Source: Planctomycetia bacterium (GTDB lineage Bacteria; Planctomycetota; Phycisphaerae; Phycisphaerales; SM1A02). From it: a stretch of DNA of 64,000 nt. The stretch is from contig SXOD01000020.1 of assembly GCA_005776885.1 (NCBI GenBank), positions 1-64,000 on the forward strand. The letters run 5' to 3'. Under the pieces are notes generated by a model. It was not told the origin of the DNA and did no database searches. It worked only from the letters and a program-made list of their open reading frames with translations. The stretch's first letter is position 1. Each line of letters opens with the position of its first letter. A program made the position numbers and the translations under genes. Shown piece by piece: positions 37,164 to 45,272 of the stretch.

Positions 37164-38486
37164 TTAGCGTCGGCGGCGCCCGCGGGCCATCATCGAACCG
37201 CCAAGTCCCAGGAGCACCAAGGCGCCGGGGGCGGGGACGCTCGGCGCAGCGTCCCCGTCGGTGCTGTTTGGCACGACGGAGTCGTCCAGCGGATCGGTCG
37301 GCACCTGTGGGCGGACGACGATCACGCCATTGTCAGGCGGATTGCGATGGCCGGGGTCCTTCCCGTCGGGGTCATCAGGGTCGTTGGGGTCACCGGGACC
37401 ATCTGGGTCATCAGGATCGCCAGGATCATTCGGGTCGGTCGGGTCAGACGGGTCACCCCCGGTCGGGTCGTCCCCATCTGGCTCAAAATCCTCGCCATCG
37501 ATTGGCAGGTCCGGATTGGTCACGATCGTGTACTCATTGCCCGCCTGGCCACCGTCGGGGTTGATGGCGGGAGCGTTTCCGTACGTCATGGAGATGGCGG
37601 AAGGGATCGGGAGGGTTCCTTCCATCTCGCCGTCGTCGTATTGGTCCGGGAACAACACCTTCAGGCGCGAGACACTTGCCTTGTCGATGCCAAGCTGCCC
37701 GCCAAGCGCGGCATCGGGATCGCCGGAGGCGCAGACAGGAATCAGCTGGATGCGCGTGCTGGAGCCCGGCGGAAGCGTGATTTCATAGCCCGTGATGAAC
37801 GCGCCAGTCGGGATGCCCAAGTCGCGCGAACCATCCAGCCCGAGTGCGACAAAGTCCGTGGCGGGCGAGACGCTCAGCGGATCCTCCACGCTGCCCCGTC
37901 CTTGCGCGAGCATGTCAGCCGTGATCGTGAAGGAGTTCTTGCACTGGATCGGGGATTGGTCAGCGCCGCCACACATCGCGCGGAAGTTGGTGCCCACCGG
38001 GAACTCGCCCATCACGATGAGCTCCGGGTCTCGATCCTCTTCCTCCGCCAGGTCAGGCTGTGACGAGCCAAGAAAGAGCTGGATCTTCGTAGGCGCCGCA
38101 CCAGAAAGGTGGACCCACTTGTCGATGGCCGGCCATGCCTGACTGCCGCCCTTGAGGGCGTCGTGGAGTGCTGGGTCGCTGTTGGGGACGAACGAGCCGT
38201 CCACGCTGCCCTCAAGCACCTCGGTCTTGCCGACAGGGAAAACATACGACGAACTGGTGATTGGGTTCTTCCCGCCGAAGTCAAGCGTGTTCAGCGTCAG
38301 GCGTTGCGTCGCGGCGTTCACCTCGAGCCCGCTGCGGCTGCCGGCGAAAGATTGCGCCATCGCCGTGCCGCTCACGAGGAGACTGAAGGCCCCAACGGCT
38401 GCCACGGGCAACGAGAACGGCGGTGCCGATCGCACGGTTGCGCCGAAGCGACTCAAGCCTCCGCAAGGTCCAAGCTCTCGAAGCAT
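37164..38486 (-). CDS. Secreted PEP-CTERM-like anchored protein with Asp/Pro-rich spacer
   Basis: Signal VGAFSLLVSGTAMAQ; spacer GDPSDPTDPNDPGDPDDPDGPGDPNDPDDPDGKDPG; C-term VPAPGALVLLGLGGSMMARGRRRR; SD-like gagggaaag upstream of ATG. Confidence 0.82.
   Translation of the reverse strand: MLRELGPCGGLSRFGATVRSAPPFSLPVAAVGAFSLLVSGTAMAQSFAGSRSGLEVNAATQRLTLNTLDFGGKNPITSSSYVFPVGKTEVLEGSVDGSFVPNSDPALHDALKGGSQAWPAIDKWVHLSGAAPTKIQLFLGSSQPDLAEEEDRDPELIVMGEFPVGTNFRAMCGGADQSPIQCKNSFTITADMLAQGRGSVEDPLSVSPATDFVALGLDGSRDLGIPTGAFITGYEITLPPGSSTRIQLIPVCASGDPDAALGGQLGIDKASVSRLKVLFPDQYDDGEMEGTLPIPSAISMTYGNAPAINPDGGQAGNEYTIVTNPDLPIDGEDFEPDGDDPTGGDPSDPTDPNDPGDPDDPDGPGDPNDPDDPDGKDPGHRNPPDNGVIVVRPQVPTDPLDDSVVPNSTDGDAAPSVPAPGALVLLGLGGSMMARGRRRR
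37366..37485 (-). repeat. Degenerate codon-phased repeat encoding Asp-Pro-rich linker
   Basis: Successive gtcatcagg / gtcaccggg / atcgccagg-type 9-mers on the + strand. Confidence 0.7.
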
Positions 38487-38647
38487 CACTTTCCCTCTCT
38501 GACGTGCACAAACGGTGCCAGACGCGCCATCCGACGCCCAACGGGCGATCGGGGCACGGCTTCCGAAGGGAAGTATGGCGTTCGCACGGCAGAAGTCAAG
38601 ACGAATCCGGAAGTGTTCCGGCTCAGGCCCGGAACGGTCCTGCGTGG

Positions 38648-39160
38648 TTATCGGATTGCGGCGGCCCGGCGGGCCCGAAAAAACGTCCGGAGCAATCCGG
38701 CCGAGGCGGCGGCAAGCACCCCGCCGACGACCGCTGGGCGGTGATTGAGGCGGGCGTCCTGCGGGATTCGGTAGAGGGATCGGCACGCACCGGCCTTGGG
38801 GTCATCCGCGCCGTACACGATCCTGGCGAGTCGGCCGTTCACGGTGGCCCCGGCACACATGGTGCAGGGTTCCAGCGTGACGGCCATCGAACACCCCTCC
38901 AGCCGCCATCCGCCCAACCGCTGCGCGGCCAACCGCATGGCGACGATTTCGGCATGGTCCGATGGATCCGTGGATGCCTCCCGTCGATTCCCGGCCTCAC
39001 CCAGCACGTCGTCGCCCCGGTAGACGACGGCACCCACGGGCACCTCCCCCTCACCCGCCGCCCGTGCCGCCAGCGCGAGCGCTCGCTGCATCATCCTGAC
39101 GTCAAGGGCCGAGCACCCGGCGGGCAGCCGGCGGCGGCGCCTGGCCAGCGACGAACTCAT
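38648..39160 (-). CDS. tadA: tRNA-specific adenosine deaminase
   Basis: VPVGAVVYRGDDVLGEAGN, DPSDHAEIVAMRLAAQRLGGWRL, LEPCTMCAGA. Confidence 0.92.
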   Translation of the reverse strand: MSSSLARRRRRLPAGCSALDVRMMQRALALAARAAGEGEVPVGAVVYRGDDVLGEAGNRREASTDPSDHAEIVAMRLAAQRLGGWRLEGCSMAVTLEPCTMCAGATVNGRLARIVYGADDPKAGACRSLYRIPQDARLNHRPAVVGGVLAAASAGLLRTFFRARRAAAIR

Positions 39161-40200
39161 TCACCCCCCGATGCGTCGCCATCCGGCTCACGCATTCGGC
39201 GTCCCACGCTTCCGGCGGCCACGCGATGGGCGGGGGCGATCACGAGCAGCACGATGCTTCCCTCGTAGAGTGCGTAGAGCGGGACGATCAGGAGCACCAT
39301 CGTCAGGATGTCGCCGGGCCCGGCGATGGCGGCAACCACCGTGATGGCCATGAGCGCGATCCGCCGCTTGGATCGAAGCATCGGGGGATCGACCACGCCA
39401 AGCCAGCCGAGGAGGAGCACGGCGACCGGCAGCTGGAACGTGATGGCCACCGCGGCGGCGACCAGCAAGACGAAGTCGATGTAGTCCTTGAGCCGGAAGA
39501 CTTGGTGCAGCGCGTTGGGCCGGTTCATCCCGATCGTCACGATTTCCAGCCCAGCGGAGGCCATCCCCTCCGCCGTCGGCGACGAGGCCTCGGATTGTTC
39601 GGTGGTCGCTGGAATCGCCAGGCGCAGTTCGTGTGCCGTCGAGTTGAACCACATCTCGCCCGGTGCGGCGACCGTGGGATCGGCGGTGACCACGGGCAGC
39701 GACGGTGACCCATCATGCGCCCGGGCGCCAGCGGTGATGACGGTCGGAGCCGACTCGCCGAAGCCGATGAGCCCCGCCATCATCAGGGGCAACATCACCC
39801 AGTAGAGGAGCGACATGCCTCCCACGACGAGGAGGGACGAGAGCGGCACCAGGAACCGCGCAAAGCGCCGTTCGTGGATGTAGAGGCCGGGGGAGACGAA
39901 GAGCCAGAACTGCCAGAGCACCCACGGTGCGCTCACGACCAACGCCGCGATGAGGGAGAGCTTGAAGTCGGTGGTGAGTGCCTCGACCGGCGACATCACC
40001 TGCATCGACGTCGGGAGGCCGCGCGCTTGCTGCGCCGCAAAGACGGGCGCGCACAGGAACTGGCGCATGTGCGGCGCAACGAAGAACAGGGCGATCGAGG
40101 CGGGGAGCGGGATGGCCAGCGCCCAGAAGATCCTGCGACGGAGCTCCTCCAGGTGCCCACCGAAGGGCATCGACCCACTCTCCTGTGACGAATCGATCAT
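39157..40200 (-). CDS. tatC: Sec-independent translocase TatC with extended periplasmic loop
   Basis: FGGHLEELRRRIFWAL, FVSPGLYIHERRFARFLVPLSSLLVVGGMSLLYWVMLP, DYIDFVLL...QLPVAVLLLGWLGVVDPPMLRSKRRIALMAITVVAAIAGPGD; ATGA overlaps on both sides. Confidence 0.92.
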   Translation of the reverse strand: MIDSSQESGSMPFGGHLEELRRRIFWALAIPLPASIALFFVAPHMRQFLCAPVFAAQQARGLPTSMQVMSPVEALTTDFKLSLIAALVVSAPWVLWQFWLFVSPGLYIHERRFARFLVPLSSLLVVGGMSLLYWVMLPLMMAGLIGFGESAPTVITAGARAHDGSPSLPVVTADPTVAAPGEMWFNSTAHELRLAIPATTEQSEASSPTAEGMASAGLEIVTIGMNRPNALHQVFRLKDYIDFVLLVAAAVAITFQLPVAVLLLGWLGVVDPPMLRSKRRIALMAITVVAAIAGPGDILTMVLLIVPLYALYEGSIVLLVIAPAHRVAAGSVGRRMREPDGDASGGE

Positions 40201-41015
40201 GGGGCTGGTGGTGGTGACGGGGCGGCGCACGCCGCCGCCAGTGCGGGGCCGAAGAAGGTTACCGCGTTGGCGTCCAGCTGACGCTCGAACGCTTCAGGGT
40301 CGATGCCCCGCACGCGCGCCAGACACTCGGCGACGTGCCCGACGAATCTCGGGGCATTTGGACGCACGGACCGGTGGGGCTCGGGCGTGAGGAACGGGGC
40401 ATCGGTCTCCACCATCACGCGGTCCGCGGGAACAAGCGCAGCGGCTTCGCGGATGGCGGCGGCATTCTTGAAGGTCGCCGCGCCGGTGAAGGAGATCCAC
40501 GCTCCCGCGTCCAGAATCTGGCGTGCCTCGTCCGCCGTCTCGGTGAAGCAGTGAAAGACCATCTCGTCCATCGGGATGCCCGAGGCACGCAACACGGGAA
40601 GGAGCCTGGGGACGGCCTTGCGGCAATGGACGACCAGCGGCTTCCCCACGCCTTCCGCGCGCAGGCATCCGATCCGAGCGAGTTGCTCGGTCAACACGCG
40701 CTCCTGCACGGCGGGCAGGGGGCGCTCGTGGTGTTCGTCAAGCCCGAGCTCGCCGAAGGCCACGCACCGCTCGTCACGGGACAGTTCCGCGTGCCGGGCC
40801 CAGTCGATGGGCTGGTCGGCGTAGCTCGGATGGATGCCGACGCTGAACACCACCCGAGGATCGGCATGCGCGATGTCCCGGGCCTCCCCGGCATCGGTCG
40901 TTGTCGTGGAGATCGTGATCGCGGCCCGCACCCCCGCGGCGCGCGCGTCATCCATCACTCGACGGACATCGTGCCTGAACTCTGGGAAGGTGAGATGGCA
41001 GTGGGTGTCGATCAC
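40197..41015 (-). CDS. tatD: TatD family hydrolase (GTG start)
   Basis: VIDTHCHLTFPEF, FSVGIHPSYAD, FGELGLDEHHER, VVHCRKA, VFHCFTET, VMVETDAPFLTPEPHR. Confidence 0.94.
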   Translation of the reverse strand: MIDTHCHLTFPEFRHDVRRVMDDARAAGVRAAITISTTTTDAGEARDIAHADPRVVFSVGIHPSYADQPIDWARHAELSRDERCVAFGELGLDEHHERPLPAVQERVLTEQLARIGCLRAEGVGKPLVVHCRKAVPRLLPVLRASGIPMDEMVFHCFTETADEARQILDAGAWISFTGAATFKNAAAIREAAALVPADRVMVETDAPFLTPEPHRSVRPNAPRFVGHVAECLARVRGIDPEAFERQLDANAVTFFGPALAAACAAPSPPPAP

Positions 41016-42418
41016 GGGAGGGTCGATTCGTCTCGTCGCAGCGCCAGGCGCAGGAACGCCGGCCCGAGCAGTGCATTGAACACCACCATCCCCAGCAGCA
41101 TGGCGTGCATGGATCGAGCCCACGGATGGCCACCGAGTTGGCTCTCGAAGTCCGCCAGCAGCGCGATGGCCACGGCCGCCTGCGGGAGGAAGGCCATCCA
41201 GGCATTGGCGCGCAGCGATGGCGATGGCGCGCGAGTCGCCGGCAGGGCGGCCCGGCATGCCAGCCAGAGTCCGCCCGCGCGCATCAAGGCCAACCCGAGC
41301 GCGACGGGGGCCAATGCGAGGGCGGCACCCAAGTCCAGTCGCGCCCCGATGATGGGGAATGCCACGCAGAGCACGGGAACGAGATAGGTGTCCGTCGCGT
41401 GGGTGAGCCGAGCGGCGTCCAGTCTCGGGAAGTTGGCGGCAGCGATGCCTGCGGCCAGGCTGGTGAGCAGTATGGAGAGGTCGAAGTGGATGGCCACCGC
41501 AACGATCACCACGGCCGAGAGTCCGGCGAGAGCATCGTCACGGATCGGTGTTCGTGCGGCCAACCACGCCAGCATCGGCCCGACGATCGCCCCGGCGAGC
41601 AGGCTTCCCACCAGGTGGGTGGCGACCGTTGCCATTCCTTCCACCAATCCGGCGCCTTCGGTGCTTCCGGGGCCCAAAGCCACGGCGCCGCCGAGCACCG
41701 CCGTGAAGGCGACGGTCAGCACCAGGTCCTTGAGGATCGTCGTGGCCAGTGCGGTGCGCGCGACGATCCCCCTTGCGCCAAGTTCGCGCACCACCGCCAC
41801 GACGATGGCGGGGCTGTTGGCAACCAAGACCATCCCCGCCGCCAGGCTCCCCAGGATGAGGCCCGGCTGGAGCGATCCTTCCAGGTGCCACCCGGCGGGT
41901 GCCGCGATGGCCACGGCGAAAAGGGCTGCGGCCCCCGCTGGCGCCAGGAGTGCCAGCTGCCAACCCACCAGTCGGAGCGAGACGTGGAGGTGAGGTCGCA
42001 ACACGCTGGCGCGGAGCTCACTGCCGGCCAGCAGGCCGATCAACGCGATGGCGGCGTCGTCGACCAGTGCCACGCTTGAGAGGGCACGATCATCAAGGAT
42101 CGTGACCGGGAAGTGGGCGAGCGCCGCAAGTCCTGGGCCGGCGGCGAGTCCCACCAACAGGTAGCCGGTGACTCGCGGGAGTGACGCACACTCCGCGAGT
42201 CGGCCCGCGACCCACCCGCTGAGCAGGAGCCACCCAAGCATGAAGGGCCCCAGTGCCGACTCGGGCACGTCCCCGACGCTGCCCCACCGCACGGCAGCAC
42301 CGGCAATCGTCAACATCAGCATGGCCAGCGCCAGCATGTGTGGACCGCGCACCGCGGCCTTTGTGATCGCGAACGCAGGATTGCCTTCGCGTCCGCTCAA
42401 CCGGGAACCCTCCGCCAC
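41012..42418 (-). CDS. CPA2-type cation/proton antiporter-like membrane protein
   Basis: Kef/Nha-like TM protein: LPRVTGYLLVGLAAGP...LSSVALVDDAAIALIGLLAGSEL, LGSLAAGMVLVANSPAIVVAVVRELGARG. Confidence 0.78.
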   Translation of the reverse strand: MAEGSRLSGREGNPAFAITKAAVRGPHMLALAMLMLTIAGAAVRWGSVGDVPESALGPFMLGWLLLSGWVAGRLAECASLPRVTGYLLVGLAAGPGLAALAHFPVTILDDRALSSVALVDDAAIALIGLLAGSELRASVLRPHLHVSLRLVGWQLALLAPAGAAALFAVAIAAPAGWHLEGSLQPGLILGSLAAGMVLVANSPAIVVAVVRELGARGIVARTALATTILKDLVLTVAFTAVLGGAVALGPGSTEGAGLVEGMATVATHLVGSLLAGAIVGPMLAWLAARTPIRDDALAGLSAVVIVAVAIHFDLSILLTSLAAGIAAANFPRLDAARLTHATDTYLVPVLCVAFPIIGARLDLGAALALAPVALGLALMRAGGLWLACRAALPATRAPSPSLRANAWMAFLPQAAVAIALLADFESQLGGHPWARSMHAMLLGMVVFNALLGPAFLRLALRRDESTLP

Positions 42419-43626
42419 GCCATGCGCCGAATGTTCGCAATGGCCAGTGGCGCGATCGACACGAACGGCGCCGTCAGGGCCACGGCCAGCAGGAGGCCTC
42501 GCGCCAGCGGCGATGGAGTGAACAGCGCAAAGTTGAGGGCCAGCGCCACGGCGAGCGGTGCCTGCCGTGACGTGGCGTGCATGAGTGGGCTGGCAAGATC
42601 AACGGAGGTTCCTTCGTGGCGAAGGGCGTCACGCAAGAGCGCGGGCTTCAGCACCAGTCGGGTTGCCGCGAACGCCATCGGCAAGAGGAGCCACCACATG
42701 GAATGCCCGGAGGCCCCGTAGAACCCCGCTCCCAGTTGGACCAGCCACGCCGCGAGCGGCTCCAGCTTTTGTGCGACGGATTCGATGGAGAGCAGTGCGC
42801 CTCGAACGTTGGCCACTGCCGCGCCGACGAGCAGTGCCAGCAGCATCGGCCCGATCCCGACGATGCCAGCCGCGCCAGCGGCAAATGCCATCATGCCGAT
42901 GAGGACCACCATCCGGCGTGTCGCCATGGCGGAATCCGGGACTCGGTCGGCCATCACCACCCAGCCCGCACCGACGATGGCGGCCGCTGCCACCAGCGCA
43001 CGCGCCAGGCCCACCGGTTCCTGCCAGGATGCGGCCACGCTGGCGATCGCGAGGCCGAGGAGAGCCGCCAGGCCGCTCCCGGCCTGCACGATCGTGGCGA
43101 GTCGACCCGACGCCACCTCAAATCGAACGCGGAGCGACCGGGTCTCTGGATTCCACCCGGACAGGGCCACGAAGATCGTGACGCCGCCCAGGAGCAGCGC
43201 ACTTGGTCCAGCCGCGACGCCTGTGCGGGCGAGGATGACGGTGGCCAACAGCGCGAGCAACGCGGCGACGACCAAATCGATCCACACCAGCCGCCAGAGC
43301 ACGCCGGGCACCCTGCGCAAGAGCAGGGGACGGGCCTGCATTCCCACGATGAGGGCCACCCACGCACACCCGATCACGAAGAGGGGTTCCAGTTTTGTGG
43401 CTGTGTCCGAGTCGACCATGGACAGGCTCTCCGGTCCGGCCGCTGCGCCAAGGGCCAGGGGAATGACGCCGGATGAGGCAAGGGCGGCGACGGCCGGCCG
43501 ACGGCGCCACCGTCGAAAGCGCGTGCTGATGGTGGCCAGCGCCAGCACTCCCACGATCGTGGCCAGAAGGGCGAGCAGGAGGGGGCTGGCTGGCGTGGCA
43601 GCGGTATGGGTCACGGTGTCAGTCAC
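42397..43626 (-). CDS. Second antiporter-like polytopic membrane protein (GTG start)
   Basis: About 12 hydrophobic segments; organisation resembles the downstream CPA2-like gene; 22-bp overlap with it. Confidence 0.65.
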   Translation of the reverse strand: MTDTVTHTAATPASPLLLALLATIVGVLALATISTRFRRWRRRPAVAALASSGVIPLALGAAAGPESLSMVDSDTATKLEPLFVIGCAWVALIVGMQARPLLLRRVPGVLWRLVWIDLVVAALLALLATVILARTGVAAGPSALLLGGVTIFVALSGWNPETRSLRVRFEVASGRLATIVQAGSGLAALLGLAIASVAASWQEPVGLARALVAAAAIVGAGWVVMADRVPDSAMATRRMVVLIGMMAFAAGAAGIVGIGPMLLALLVGAAVANVRGALLSIESVAQKLEPLAAWLVQLGAGFYGASGHSMWWLLLPMAFAATRLVLKPALLRDALRHEGTSVDLASPLMHATSRQAPLAVALALNFALFTPSPLARGLLLAVALTAPFVSIAPLAIANIRRMAWRRVPG

Positions 43627-43975
43627 CGGGGAGGACCGATCCGGCGAGCGGGAGTGCCGCGATGATCGGGCGGTCGGACGCCGGGAGCTGACGAGCGAAT
43701 CGCAACGCCGTGTCGGCGGCCGCCGCGGGGGCGATCGCGAGCAGCACTCGACTGCCGCTCGCGGCGGGAAGCAATGCAGCGAGCCCGGAGAAGATCGGGA
43801 GTTCTTCACGGAGGATCGACGCGAGGCCCCGACTCTCTATGACGGTGCCCCCCGGCACGCCGGCATCGAGGAACACATTGACCAGTTGTTCAAATCCGGA
43901 CTCGGACCGGGCGATCCCGATCAGGAGTTGCTGCGAGGAGCCCGAAAGTCCGGCGCTTGGAGCAGGGTCAGTCAT
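43619..43975 (-). CDS. Small P-II-like (ferredoxin-like fold) regulatory protein
   Basis: LLIGIARSESGFEQLVNVFLDAGVPGGTVIESRGLASILREELPIFSGL...RPIIAALPLAGSV resembles P-II-like GATVIESRG / IIxxLPV pattern; overlaps both neighbours by 8 bp. Confidence 0.6.
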   Translation of the reverse strand: MTDPAPSAGLSGSSQQLLIGIARSESGFEQLVNVFLDAGVPGGTVIESRGLASILREELPIFSGLAALLPAASGSRVLLAIAPAAAADTALRFARQLPASDRPIIAALPLAGSVLPGD

Positions 43976-44426
43976 GGCGCTGGTCCTCCTCCCGAAGTGC
44001 GGCCTCGAGGCTCGCGGAATCGATCGATCCCCGGAGGCGGGCAGCGCTTGCGGGGTCGCGGAGGATCCTGGCCAACCTCGCGAGCAGTTGCACATGATTC
44101 CATGGCTGTGTCGAAGGTCCTATAATGCATATCACTAGTGTTATAGGACTATGAGGTCCATCCCATTCGATTCCGGACTTCACGAGTAGCGGTAGGACCT
44201 GAAACTTGGTCGCCTTTGGGAGGATGGCGTGCGGAATGGCCAACCCATCGGCCACGATGGTCCCTCCTTGTGCCTCGCGGGCGAGGAGAGCTCCCTTGAC
44301 CGCCGATTGATCGAGGGCCGGATCTTCGGCCGCTGCGAGCGCAGCCAATCGCCGAAACGCATCGTCGCGAGAGAGCCGATCTTCCACCTGGGCGGCTCCG
44401 AACGCGAGTGAGTCTCTGACACGCAT
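43968..44426 (-). CDS. EIIA(Ntr)/fructose-type PTS domain protein
   Basis: GTIVADGLAIPHAIL His motif; PITLVICIIGPSTQPWNHVQLLARLARILRDP. Confidence 0.82.
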   Translation of the reverse strand: MRVRDSLAFGAAQVEDRLSRDDAFRRLAALAAAEDPALDQSAVKGALLAREAQGGTIVADGLAIPHAILPKATKFQVLPLLVKSGIEWDGPHSPITLVICIIGPSTQPWNHVQLLARLARILRDPASAARLRGSIDSASLEAALREEDQRHD

Positions 44427-44458
44427 TGTTGAAAGGTTATCGCCTGCTTGACCGACCG

Positions 44459-44486
44459 GAACTCAGGACACTACGATCCTGAGTTC
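44459..44486. promoter_or_regulatory. Perfect 10-bp inverted repeat (GAACTCAGGA-N8-TCCTGAGTTC) upstream of the ACIII operon
   Basis: Arms 44459-44468 and 44477-44486, 8-nt spacer, in the short divergent intergenic region. Confidence 0.6.
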
Positions 44487-44489
44487 GAG

Positions 44490-44509
44490 ATTGTGAAAAA
44501 ATGCACAAT
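44490..44509. promoter_or_regulatory. CRP/FNR-like palindrome ATTGTGA-N6-GCACAAT
   Basis: ATTGTG aaaaaatg CACAAT; TGTGA-N6-GCACA matches 9/10 of the CRP core TGTGA-N6-TCACA. Confidence 0.4.
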
Positions 44510-45181
44510 GTCGCAGGGCCGCCACCCGTGAGCAGATTCCTCTTCCCTCGTTGGACCAATCTCGTCCTGCCCCTGATCCTCATCGTGGGGGCCACCGCGC
44601 CGATCTACATGGCTTTCGTGGTGGCCTACGGGCTCAGCCCGAAGACGCTTGACGTGGGGTACCAGCCGACGCAACCCGTGCCGTACTCCCACGCGCTCCA
44701 CGTCGGGGAGCTTGGCCTGGATTGCCGGTACTGCCACAACACGGTCGAGTCATCCCCGCAAGCCTCCGTCCCGCCGACGCAGACGTGCATGAACTGCCAT
44801 ACGCAGATCCGCAAGGAGTCGCTCAAGCTGGAGCCCGTCCGAGCTTCCTACGAGTCGGGCATGCCGATCGAGTGGACGCGGGTGAACAAGGTTGGCGATT
44901 ACGCCTACTTCGACCACAGCGCCCACGTGAATCGCGGCGTTTCGTGCGTGGAGTGCCACGGACGCGTCGACCAGATGGAAGTGGTGCAGCGCGCTGCGCC
45001 GCTGAGCATGGGGTGGTGCCTGGAGTGCCACCGCGACCCGATCGATCGCATTCGCCCCGTCAGTGAGGTCTTCAACCTCGGGTGGGACGCTGCGGCCAGC
45101 CTCACGGATGCCGACCGCGACGCCCTCGTCCGGCAGTACCACCTCAACCCCAGCGAGAACTGCTCGACCTGCCATCGCTGA
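44501..45181 (+). CDS. actA: Alternative complex III subunit ActA, pentaheme c-type cytochrome
   Basis: Five CxxCH motifs (CRYCH, CMNCH, CVECH, CLECH, CSTCH) after one TM; alternative GTG start at 44528. Confidence 0.93.
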   Translation: MHNVAGPPPVSRFLFPRWTNLVLPLILIVGATAPIYMAFVVAYGLSPKTLDVGYQPTQPVPYSHALHVGELGLDCRYCHNTVESSPQASVPPTQTCMNCHTQIRKESLKLEPVRASYESGMPIEWTRVNKVGDYAYFDHSAHVNRGVSCVECHGRVDQMEVVQRAAPLSMGWCLECHRDPIDRIRPVSEVFNLGWDAAASLTDADRDALVRQYHLNPSENCSTCHR

Positions 45182-45272
45182 TCGCGACGGACGGGACTGA
45201 GCATCCCAGACAAGCACGACCGAGACAGACACTGGCCGCCCCGCGGCCGACCAGCACAGGTACCACGAAGCG

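Noticed and set aside
37154-37166. TAACGT before truD and TAACCT before ptsN (30408-30413) as -10 elements
   Set aside because: Both overlap the TAA stop codon of the preceding gene, so the match is less informative; left out of the leaderless list.
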